64,000 bases of DNA, taken from assembly GCA_003615045.1 (NCBI GenBank), contig ML014125.1, positions 148,034-212,033 of the forward strand, read 5' to 3'. Position 1 is the stretch's first letter; each line of letters starts with the position of its first letter. The DNA is from Caulochytrium protostelioides. Lineage: Eukaryota; Chytridiomycota; Caulochytriomycetes; Caulochytriales; Caulochytriaceae. The notes beneath the pieces are model-generated. The model ran no database searches and was not told where the DNA came from. It was given only the letters and a program-made list of their open reading frames with translations. This document shows, piece by piece, positions 1 through 9,826 of the stretch. The position numbers and the translations under genes are program-made.

Positions 1-1
1 C

Positions 2-523
2 GAGAAGGCCCTTGCCGCCGCCATCGCGTTCGGCACCAACACGCTGGCGCCGCTGCCGACGCGCTCGCTGCTCTCCTCCAACGAGGGCTACGTGACGCTC
101 CTCTTCAAGGCCGACCGCCACATCGGCATCGGCCTCATCCGCTCGCTCTTCCAGAACCAGTACCCGGGCATCACCTACGACGACACCATTGGCTGGCGCA
201 CCACCGCCGATGACTGCGGTGTTCTGGTGGACGTCAAGCAGCACAAGGTCAAGTACGACATGCACGACCCGGAGGCCCCCATCCTGCTGGCGGGCAAGCC
301 CTTCCACGACCCGAGCGTCACGGCGTCGGTGCCGTCCTCGCTGCCCGAGATGCACGAGACGCCGCAGCGCGCTGGGTTCGGCGGCGGCCGCGGCTATGGC
401 CGTGGCGGCGCTAGCGGCGGCGGGTTCGGTGGCGGCCGTGGCGGCGGCCGCGGCGGCGGCCGTGGCGGCGGTTTCCGCGGCGGCGGTCGTGGTGGCGGCC
501 GTGGCGGCGGCTTCCGTCGCTAA
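2..523 (+). CDS. DDX21-like nucleolar DEAD-box RNA helicase, C-terminal part (GUCT domain and RGG tail)
   Basis: Partial gene: the reading frame is open from base 2 and ends at a TAA at 521-523, giving 173 visible codons. The first part resembles the GUCT domain that follows the helicase core in DDX21/DDX50 and plant RH3/RH7, including an RSLLSSNEGYVTL-type segment. It is followed by a glycine/arginine-rich tail with many GGRGG units, an RNA-binding and methylation-prone region typical of nucleolar helicases. DDX21-type enzymes unwind RNA in ribosome biogenesis and transcription. The DEAD-box core itself lies to the left of the window, so the helicase identity rests on the GUCT match and the RGG tail. 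An organellar RH3-type helicase is the main alternative, less likely because of the tail. Confidence 0.82.
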   Translation, partial: EKALAAAIAFGTNTLAPLPTRSLLSSNEGYVTLLFKADRHIGIGLIRSLFQNQYPGITYDDTIGWRTTADDCGVLVDVKQHKVKYDMHDPEAPILLAGKPFHDPSVTASVPSSLPEMHETPQRAGFGGGRGYGRGGASGGGFGGGRGGGRGGGRGGGFRGGGRGGGRGGGFRR

Positions 524-1832
524 AGCCTCGTGGCTTGGCCTGCTTTCTTGCGTCGCGGCCCTGTGTGTGGGACGCACCTCGCCTCTCGCGTGAATATTTA
601 ATATCTTTAAAACTTGCCAACCCAGGTTCTCGATTGGCTCGTAAGCGTTTCTCGCGCCTGCTTCGATCTGGCTACGCGGCTTCGTCACATGACTTTCCAG
701 CCGTCGACATGGGCAGTCAAAAGGGAGTTGTCGCGTCGATGACGCAGTCTGATATCGCATGGCACGGCATGCGATGGTGGCTGGGCGGTGAAGGCGCGTG
801 CTGTCGACGCCGCGCCGTGACCCGGCGGACCCGAGTCCGCCGTCGTTTTCGTGCGTGCCTCCGGCAGCTGCCAGGACCCCTTCGCTGGCGCATGCATGCC
901 CCATGCGCCGTCCGTGGGTGCCAGAGGCTCGCGCATCGCGCAGTCGAAGCGGCCTTCGCGCGTGAGGCAGGCTGCAGGCACATGCCACCCATTTGTCATG
1001 GTGACGCTGACATATCGCGAGATGTCCCTCCGGGCCTTCCATTTTTCTTTTTGTTTTTGGCATCGCAGCCGCCGGCTTGGCCACTCCGTGGCCGGAGTCC
1101 TTCCGGCTTTTCCATTCTCACCATGGGGCGGTGCGGGGAGAAGCAGGACCACGGTGCGCCGGGGCGTGGACGCGTGCTGGTCTACCGATAACGCGGTTAG
1201 TGTCCGTCACTGTCTCGATGCTGGGTGCGCGAACGGTCGCGGCGGTGGGCCGCGCCGTCGGTGCTTCACGACGGCGCCGTCGACCAATCAACTGCGCATC
1301 CATCCATCGTCTTCAGGGGAAGGCATCCACAGGCGCACCACCACCCGGTGTTCGCACGAGCATCGCCGGCCCCGCTGAGCATCGCAGTGCTTCCGGGACG
1401 GCCAACCGTCTCCGCTGGTCCGTGCCATGAGCATGGCTGTCGCCATGCCCATGCCCATGCCTATGGCTGCGTTCCACGACGCGTCGCGTATGCCTCTCGC
1501 TCTCGTCGCGGCGCCACCAATGTCGTGGTCGCGACGACCAGGTCAGCCGGCCGATACCTCGTGCCACCGCGCGGACGGGACGCCATGTCTCCGGTGAGCT
1601 GCTCGTGTCCCGTGTGGGGCCACCGGGGCCGATTGGATGGCGACGGGGACCATGATGGACGGGATTTCGACGAATCGGCCCCGTTCGTTTCAAGTATGTT
1701 TCACGAGGCCGCGGGGCCCGCCGTACGGCCGCGATGGGGCCGGCGGGGGTGTCGCTGCGGCGGCGTGACGCGAGCGCCGGTCCGAGGGAGTGCCGAGCCG
1801 AGCCGAGCCGAAGCCGAAGCCGAAGTCGGAGT

Positions 1833-1868
<36 letters not shown>

Positions 1869-2112
1869 TGCCTTCGCCGCATCGCGCGCGCCTCAGAAAG
1901 AAGAAGCCACAGAGACGACCGACGATCATCCACATCTCACGCCGCCATCACGTGGCCGCACCCGCACCCGCGACCCGCGACTGACTCCTGCGGCTGCTTC
2001 CGCCTGCGGCTTCCGCGATCCACCGGTTCCGCACGATCTGCCGCGCGCGTGTCGACGCGGTATCCTGCATCCGCCATTTGGTCCTGCTGACGGCGACGTC
2101 TTCTCGTTGATC
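524..2112. other. Intergenic, 1.6 kb, no gene recognised
   Basis: Lies between the helicase stop and the DHHC start. It contains long GC-driven open frames in several phases, but none has a recognisable domain or a natural-looking composition. It should hold the helicase 3' UTR, with an AT-richer patch near 593-615, and the DHHC promoter. A CATGCC-type run lies near 1440-1465 and a degenerate CGAGC/GGAGCC repeat at 1793-1868. No TATA box was seen. Confidence 0.5.
1793..1868. repeat. CGAGC then GGAGCC short tandem repeat
   Basis: The array starts as three CGAGC pentamers, passes through GAAGCC units and ends in about six GGAGCC hexamers. It lies 245-320 bases upstream of the DHHC start codon. 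The same CGAGC pentamer recurs at 31817-31842 and, in reverse complement, at 61316-61346. Confidence 0.8.
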
Positions 2113-4075
2113 ATGAGCGGGCACGACGTCTCCGCCGACGCATCGCCCGCGCCGGCCGCCGTCGCGTCGCCCGCTGCGCCGCTCACGCCCTCCGAGTCGG
2201 AGCCCGGCGAATCGTCGGTGATGACCTGCGGATGGGCACGCGTCGCCGTGGGTCTGACGCTGCTGCTCATCACGGGGATCCCCTTCAGCGTCCACGTAAG
2301 TGACTTGATGCTTCCCGCTTGATCGCGCCAGTGACGATGGCATGGCCGCGGCATGACGCTCCGTGGAGCGGCCGGTATGAACACCAGTGTGGAGCGAATG
2401 TGAACGACTCACCTTTCTTACCCCGCTCACCCCCCGCCCGTGGCCCCTTAATGACGAGGTCTCATGGGATGATCGTGCGGATGTCATCGGTCATACCCGC
2501 CGCAACGATCGGGTGGCACAGTACTGGATTTACTGGCCATGGCTGGAATTCCATCCCGAGCGGTCGCAGCTCCTGTGGCTGGGGCCCTTCCAGGCGGGCG
2601 TCGTCGCCATGTGGGTGCACTACGCGCTCGCCTGCTTCACATCGCCCGGGTTCACGCCAGCGGACTATGATCCCATCAAAACCCCCGGGCTCTTGATGGG
2701 CCCGCCCGCCGAGACGGTGCGCCGCTTGCCGCGGTACACGGCACCCGCGGCCTCGAGTCCGCCGCGCCAGCCGCGCCGCGGCGCCCGCCACGCGACACTG
2801 ACGCTCGACCACGGCATATATCGGTATTGCCGCAAGTGCCAGCTGTACAAGCCGCCGCGGTCGCATCACTGCTCCATCTGCCGGCGCTGCGTCCTCAAGA
2901 TGGACCACCACTGTCCGTGGGTTGGCAACAACTGCGTCGGCCACGCCAATCAAGGCCACTTCGTTCGCTTCCTCGGGTCCATCCTCTACTGCACGCTGTC
3001 GTGTATGCTGCTCCTCGCCTTGCGCATGTACGATCTGTTCCGGTACCAGCAGGCGCTGGACGCCTGGCCGCGCACCATCTACTACACGGCGCCCATCACG
3101 ACGGCCGAAGTCGTGTGCCTCGTGGTCGTGCTCGTGCTCCTCTTTATGCTGATGCTCAGCGTCGGTCTGCTCTTCCTGTGGCAGATCATGTTTGCCTGGA
3201 ACAACACGACGACGATCGAGTCGCAGGAAAACAAGCAGATCGAAGCGCTGTGGACCCGCGGCAAGTGCGACGCCCACCCCGACGACTACCCGTACGATTT
3301 AGGCCCTTTCACCAACTTCCGCGCGCTGCTCGGGCCGTCGGTGCTGCTGTGGGCGTTCCCGCAACGCATGCGCGGCGACGGTATCGCGTGGCCCATTGAC
3401 GAGGACGCCCAGCAGCGGTTGTTGACGGATGACTGTGTCGTGGATACCGTCCCCGTCGACGCCGCCACCGCGGCGGGGGAGGTGCCGGCCGCGCCAGCTC
3501 GCTTCGAGTGGCCGCCCAAGAGCTACCTGAACCACCGCAAAAACCAGGCCGGCCCGCGCCGTCGCGAAGTGACGGAGAAGCTGCGGCAGTCGGAAGGCCG
3601 GCAGGCCGCGCGCCGCGCCGCCGTCAGCGCTGGTCCCGCGCCCGCCGCGCCGGGGCTCGTGCGCCGCGGCAGCGAGGGCTACGTCGTGCGCGAGCTGACG
3701 CCGGAGGAGCGCGCGCGTATGCTTGCGGTCGCGGACGCCCACCTCGGCGACGGCGACGGCGATGACAACGACGACGCGGCGCTCGCGATGCCGACGATGG
3801 AGACGGGTATGCCGCGGCCGCTCGTGCAGCTCGACCAGATCCCCGCGAGCGCTCGCCGCGCGCCGCCGTCGGACGCCGCGCGGTCCGTGACGTCGGGGCT
3901 CGACAGCGACTTCGATTCGGACATGTCGACCTCGGCGTCGGACATCGATTCCGACAGCGAGGAGACGGCCCCCGCGTCCGCGTATGAGGCCGCCGGGGCG
4001 TCCGAGCCGGCCGTGATGCCGGTGGCGCCGGCCGCCGCGGGCCGCCGAGGCGCAGCCCTCCGCCAGCGTAAATAG
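2113..4075 (+). CDS. DHHC-type protein S-palmitoyltransferase
   Basis: Two exons, 2113-2295 and 2522-4075, give 578 residues. The enzyme would transfer palmitate from palmitoyl-CoA to cysteines of membrane-associated proteins at the ER, Golgi or vacuole. The Cys-rich domain (about 163-212) is intact, with the zinc-binding cysteines and histidines and the catalytic D189-H190-H191-C192. A TTIE motif (TTxE) follows the fourth membrane segment. Four hydrophobic segments are visible: about 45-75 (spanning the splice site), 85-105, 210-235 and 258-290. The C-terminal third is disordered and acidic/Ser-rich. A stretch ending in GDGIAWP just after the TTxE region resembles PFA4/ZDHHC6/ZDHHC16-like enzymes, so subfamily is uncertain. 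The ATG at 2113 was chosen because it supplies the N-terminus and the first half of TM1 and joins in phase to exon 2. Confidence 0.9.
2296..2521 (+). other. Intron of the DHHC gene (226 bp, phase 0)
   Basis: The donor is GTAAGT directly after the CAC codon at 2293-2295. The acceptor is GCACAG ending at 2521. Removing it joins two halves of a membrane segment (ending IPFSVH, starting YWIYWPW), as expected for TM1 of a DHHC enzyme. The frame has an in-phase stop at 2320-2322 if unspliced. The exact acceptor is inferred. Confidence 0.75.
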
Positions 4076-5673
4076 ATCTCTCCTTCTCTGTATGCTCGAT
4101 GACATGGCTTGTTTTTTTTATACAGCTCGCGTGTTGTTGACGCTCCCTCGCTTTGTTCCCAATACTCTCTATTACGTCGTCGCCTCCACCGTCCCTTAGC
4201 CCCAGGCGCCTGCTGCCGCGCGGCACCGCTGGCTCGGCTCTGTGATGATCTGCGTGGCGACGTGATGATGATGATGATGGCCAAGGAGGTGGAATGAAGC
4301 GGTCGTCGTCGGTCCATCACGCCGCGCGATGCGATGGATTCCATCGCCGGATCCCATCGCGAGCGACGCGTGCTTTCACTCGAACGAGTGCTGAGGCCAG
4401 AGATGGTCTCCGGAGAGCAAGAAAGCGGGACGGCCGGCCGCCGTCCTTGCGCGGACGGCTAGGCGGGATCGCTGGCCGCCCACGCACCGCACCGTCCTCG
4501 GCGTCGTCCTGTCGTCGGGACGCCCGCAGCACTCGGCGTCACGGAGGTCGTGACCGTGGCGCTGCCTGCGCCTCGTCTGTGCCGTGCGCCCTCACGGCGG
4601 CGGCGGCGGCGGAACCTGGATTCTTTCTCTTGGGCATGGGCGCCCGCCTCGCCGGGTTTCCCGCGGCCTCCCGTGGCTGCTGCTGCTGTTGCTGCTGTTG
4701 CCGCTGCTGCTGCCGCCGCCGCCGCCGCCGAAATCCTCGCCTCCGCCGGCACGCAAGCCGGCGTGATGGATCGCCGCGATCGGCCGTTTGTCGCGCCGCG
4801 AGACGGAGCGGACGAGGCGCGTGCGGGGCGGTGCGGTGGGCCATGACAGCGAGGAGCCTGGGAAGTTAATAGCCTTTGACGCCAACTCCGCTCATGGCCG
4901 CGGGGGAAGGGGGCCGCGGGAGGAGGGCCGCGGCTCTCCGGTGGGATCGCGCCGATCGGCGGGAGGCACCGCGGCGACGGGCATGCAGCCATGGCGCCCG
5001 CGCCTGGCCGGTGGTGGAGCCATCGTGGCCAAGCACCCTCGGGGCTCGTCTCGCCGGACGGCTGCGCCCGGAACATCCTCCGGCCGATCGAATCGACGCG
5101 AAGGGCGTCGCCTCGCCTGGCTGCTGTCATACTGGGAGCGCGTGCCCCTCGCAGGTCCCGGCATTCGGTCGTTCAGGGGCGGTCGAGGGCCGTGCCGAGG
5201 CATGCGCAGCGCCGTCGATCCTTCCCGGTCCGGGTCTCCGGGCTGCTCATGGGCCGCCGACCTGGGCCGTCGCATCGCATCACATCACATCGGCCCCGGC
5301 GGCGGCCACGAGGGCGGCCACGAGGCCTCGCCACGCGAGGAGCATTGAAGCGATGGCGCCGCCGCTCAAAGACATTGGCGAGGCGTCATACGCATCAGGA
5401 TCAGATTCTCTCTCATGCGTGCGAAGGAAGCAGGCGTCCGTTCGATGCGCGTCCCCACGGATCGCGTCGCGGTGCTGAACTGGTCCGCTCGATCCCGCCC
5501 TCTGCCGACGGCCATCACCGCTGGACCGTGCGGCGCTCGCCGGCTCTGCTGCGCCCTCCGAGCCCCCTCCTCCGGCCTGCCTGCCCTAGGCGCGCTGCTG
5601 CCGCTGCTGCTGCTGCTGCTCGATCCCTCCTCGGGGTCGCACACGTCTGGGTTCGTCGGCCGTGGGCGCCGCC
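4076..5673. other. Intergenic, 1.6 kb, no gene recognised
   Basis: Tandem spacer between the DHHC stop and the kinase start. A T-rich patch at 4110-4120 and nearby AT-richer sequence suit the DHHC 3' end. A mixed CTG/CCG triplet run lies at about 4677-4733 and a CTG run near 5600-5622. Open frames here are low-complexity shadows without domains. No TATA box seen. Confidence 0.5.
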
Positions 5674-8274
5674 ATGGCCTCTTCGCCGTCTCAACAGGTC
5701 CGCGCGGTCTTTTCCCAATATGACACCGACCACGATGGATTCTGGGTTTACGAGAACTTTGAGCGGTTTCTCGTCGCGCTCCGCAAAGACCATCTGAGTC
5801 CCGAGCGCAAGCTGCAGTCATGGCGGTTCCTCGATGTCGCCCGCCGCAACAAGATCGACATGGCGGAGTTTGAGCGGGGCATGGCCATCCTGTGGGACCA
5901 GGACTTTGTGATTCCGATGCCGGCCCCGATTGCGCCGCTCGCGTCCCATCCGGGGCACGGCGGTCACGACAAGCCGCTGGCGCAGAGCCTCGAGCTGATT
6001 TCGGCGAACCGGACGACGATCCGCGGTAAGAAGCTCAACGTCGTCGTGAAGCCCGAGATGACGGACCCGATGGCGGTCTGGCTCGTCCATGAAAAGGTCG
6101 GCGAGGGATCATACGGCGAGATCTACCGAGCAACGCGCCGCGTGCCGCTCGCGACCAGTGCCGAGGAGAACACGGCGGCTCTCAAAGTCATCGACCTCGA
6201 GCGGACGTCCGACGACCTCGACGATCTGCTGACCGAAGTTGATTTCCAAGCCAAGTGCCTTTCCGCATATCTGGCGCGGTTCTACGGGGCCTGGATGTGG
6301 GAGCGCAAGCTCTATATCGCGATGGAGTTCCTCGGCGGCGGGTCAGCCGAACAGCTGCTGCGCACGTGCAAGCTCAACGAGGATATCTGCTCCTTCATCC
6401 TGCGCGAGGTGGCGCAGGGCCTGAGTTACATGCATACCAACGGCAAGATCCATCGCGACATCAAGGCGGCCAACATTCTGTTCAGTAGCACGGGCGGCGT
6501 CAAGCTCGCCGACTTTGGCGTCGCGGCCCAGCTTACGGCCGACCGCCAGGTCCGCAACACCTTTGTCGGAACGCCGCTCTTTGTCGCTCCAGAGATCGTG
6601 CTCAGTCAGACCTACGACACCGCCGTTGATGTCTGGAGTTACGGCGTCATGGCGATCGAGCTGGCGATGGGCGTCGCGCCGCGCGCCAACCAGCACCCCA
6701 TGGAGGTGCTGTACCAGATCCCGACGTCCCCTTCGCCCCAGCTCGGGCCCGAGTTTTCGGCGGAGTTTCGCGACCTCGTGGGCCAGTGCTTGAGCAAGAT
6801 TCCCGAGCAGCGGCCCAAAATGAGCGAGCTGCTCAAGTCGCATCCCTTCCTGCAGCGGCCCGTCGAGCGGCCGCAGATCTTGGCTTTGCTGCAGCACGCG
6901 CGGCAGCTCGAGCCGCGCGCCGCCTCGGCGCCCAAGCATGACATCAACGCATGGTGGCACAATTACGAGGCCATGCTGGCGCCCATGCTGCCGCCGCACG
7001 GCCCGGCCGCGCCAGCTCCGCGGCCCTCGTACAACCACTCGGCCGCCGCCGCCAAGGCCATCCACCCGCAGCTCGCCCACCTCAACGTCTCCCAGACCAT
7101 CAAGAAGCGCAACACCTCCAACATGACCGGCGTCAGCATCGAGGGCGTCTGGATCCAGAGCCGTGAGCACCTGGACGCCGTCATGGCCCTCCGGCCGGGC
7201 ACCGCAGGGCACGGCACCGCACGCCGCAAGCCGACGCCCAGCGCTGCCGCCATGATCGGCGCCGAGGTCGCTGTGCCGGCCCCGGCGTCGACGCTGCCCA
7301 CGGGCGCGTCGACCGCGGCCGCGCCCGCCATGCCACCCGCGTCCCCGGCAGGCAGCCGCCTCAGCGCCGCCGGTCTCGCCGCGCCGGCCGTGGGGGGGAC
7401 CGGCGGCTCGTACGGCCCCGCGAGCGGCCGCGTGCTCGGCAGCGTCGGGCGCCACGGCGGCGCGGCCCTCACGCCCTCGTTGCTGCGCTCCGCCGGCGTC
7501 GCGATCCGCGCCGCGCCCATCCCGGAGGCCCAGAGTCAGGCCTCGCTCAACGACGGGTCGGCGCCCACGCCGCCGTCGCGCTCGGGGTCGGCGTCGTCGC
7601 TGACGCCGGCCTCCGGCGCCGCGGGCCGCAAGTCGCTCGCCGCGCCGGGTTCGTCGTTGCTCGCAGGGCCGGCGGTCCCGGCGCCCGGCGCGATCGCGAA
7701 CTCCGCCGCCCGCCTCAGCGCGGCGAACCACGCCAACGCGCCGAGCCCTGGCTCGCAGCCGCGGGTTCCGCGTGTGTCGACGACGTCGCTGGCGATGTCG
7801 GCGACGGCGAGCGCGGTGCTGTCACCGTCGGCGTCGCCGTCGGCGTCGCCGACCGGCCTCGCGAAGCCGCGGCCGCCGGGCCTCGTCATGGGCGGCGCGC
7901 CGCCTCCCGCGATCCCCTCGCTCAAGCCGCAGCCTGTCGTGCGCCTCGTTGAGCCGCCGTCGCCGCTGGACCAGGCGATGGACGACCTCAACGAAGCGCA
8001 GCGCGAGTTCGATACCGTCAAGCTGCTCGAGGAAGACCAGCTGATGCTGATGGCTTCACGGGCGATCAGTCGCCGCAGCGCGCATGCCGTTACCCTGGGC
8101 AGCACGCCCCTGGCCGCGGCGCACGCGGCCGCCGGGGCGTCCGCGCACGGGCACCACTTAGGACCCAACGGGCACACCATCCGGGCCGTCAGCATCCCGG
8201 CCGCCGTTGCGGGCCTCAGCGCTGCCAACTTTGGCCCGCCGGGCATGCTTCCGCTGAGCATCCCCCATGCCACT

Positions 8275-8308
<34 letters not shown>

Positions 8309-9666
8309 CCTCATCGAGCGGCACGCTCTCCAAGCCGTTCCCGGGCAAGCTGCCCTTATCGGGTGCTCGTGCCGCTGCCCATGACGCGCATCTGCCATCA
8401 CCGTCCGTCTCGGCGGCGGCGACGACGACGACGAAGCCGATGGCGGCGAGTAGCGCGGCGTTGGCATTGACCCCGCGCCGCCTGAAAGCGCACGACGTTG
8501 GCGCGGACTTTCAAAAAAAAGTGGCACGCGATGTGCTCGAGACGGCGCGGCCGCTGGGTCCGTGGCTGTGTGCCCTTGAGTCGTTCTGGCGGCAGAACGC
8601 GCAGTTCGTGGCGCAGCTGCATACCTTGTTGGGCGAAGTGGCGCGGCCGCTCGTGTGCAACCAGCGGTCCTCGGGAACGCCGCTCACGTTTAACGCCGCG
8701 ATGCTGTTCCCTGAGGACCGCGTCCGGGTCATGTTCCAGGGCCCCACGCTGTTGCACAATGTGTTCCGTGACGTCGGGCAGAGTCTCGAGGACGTGCTCG
8801 CGGATGGCGACCCGGCGACGATCGACCTGGACGTCGCGAAGCTGCTCGAAGAGCGACTCGTCTCGATCCGCGCCGGCTATCTGGGCTGGATCAACGAGTT
8901 GACCGCCGGGCTGTACGAGTCGATACGCGCGATCCGCGACGTGCCCCGGTTCTGCGAGCTGCTCAATGCCTCGACCACGCTGCTGCCGCGCGGCAGCCAG
9001 CTGTCCTACTACGACTACATCATGGCGCCCGCGCGACACGTCCTTGCGCTGTCGGGCCGGCTCGACGACCTCGCAGCCCAGATCCCGGGACGTGCAGGCG
9101 CCGTCACCTGGGCCAACATGGCCGCGCACCTGCGCGAGCTGGCGGCGCTCGTCTCGGACGCCGTCCTCAACGCCGAAGCCCTGCTTACGCTCTCGCTGTC
9201 GATGGAAGGCGTGCCTCTCGCCGCGCTGCTGAAGCACGGGCAGCAGTGCGAGCTCTCGGGCCTCATGGAGCGCGTCCGCGTGCTGCCGGGCGACAAGCTG
9301 AAAGAGCACAAGCCGTTCCAGTTCGTGATGCTTAAGGATGCGCTGATCATTGCCAAGATCGTGAACCGCGAGGCCGTCGACGACGTCGTCGGGCTGAGCG
9401 ACCTGCTGGACTCGCGCCGCGCCGCGCCGCGCCGCGCGCCCCGCATCGCGTTCGCATACAAGGAGCTATGGGTGCGCGAGTTCCTCGATGCTTCGAGCCA
9501 GATCGACCCGCCGACAACGCTGCCGGTGCTGCGCCTCGATGTCGCCGTCCGCAAGGGCAGCAGCGCGACGTATCTGTGCAAGAACCACGCGGCCCGCGAT
9601 GTCTGGGTCGCCGCGTTCACGCCGCAGAGCGACCAGCTCGCCTTCTTGAAGCATCTCCGCTCCTGA
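5674..9666 (+). CDS. EF-hand / Ste20-type protein kinase / RhoGEF (DH-PH) fusion protein
   Basis: Single exon, 1330 residues, starting at a textbook GCCGCCATGG context. Residues 17-28 form an EF-hand-like loop (DxDxDG) whose last position is Asn rather than Glu. The kinase domain (about 136-396) is complete: GEGSYG loop at 143-148, Lys171, HRD with Asp262, DFG at 280-282 and GTPLFVAPE ending at Glu307. Its sequence is nearest the GCK/MST branch of Ste20 kinases. Residues about 400-940 are low-complexity (Ala/Pro/Ser) with a poly-Ala run at about 868-878. From about 945 to 1190 a helical region matches a divergent Dbl-homology domain, with MAPARHVLALSGRL at the place of the conserved PVQR-RY helix. 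A PH domain follows to about 1325, with a late Trp in RDVWVAAF. The protein would both activate a Rho-family GTPase at membranes and phosphorylate targets. Kinase call very sure, PH sure, DH likely. Confidence 0.9.
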
Positions 9667-9826
9667 AACGAACCCCATCACTCGAGCGCCCTCCAGGCCT
9701 TGGTGGCCATCGAGGCCCTTCCTACCATCATCGTCGTCGCGCGGTGCGCTCTTCCCCCCATCGAATTATCCTCAACCCACGCTGTCGGCATATGATATCG
9801 AATGATACATTCATGGGGTCGTCTAT

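Noticed and set aside
1225-2322. 365-codon plus-strand frame entering DHHC exon 1
   Set aside because: Only the part from the ATG at 2113 resembles protein; the rest includes the GGAGCC repeat and lacks a supported start.
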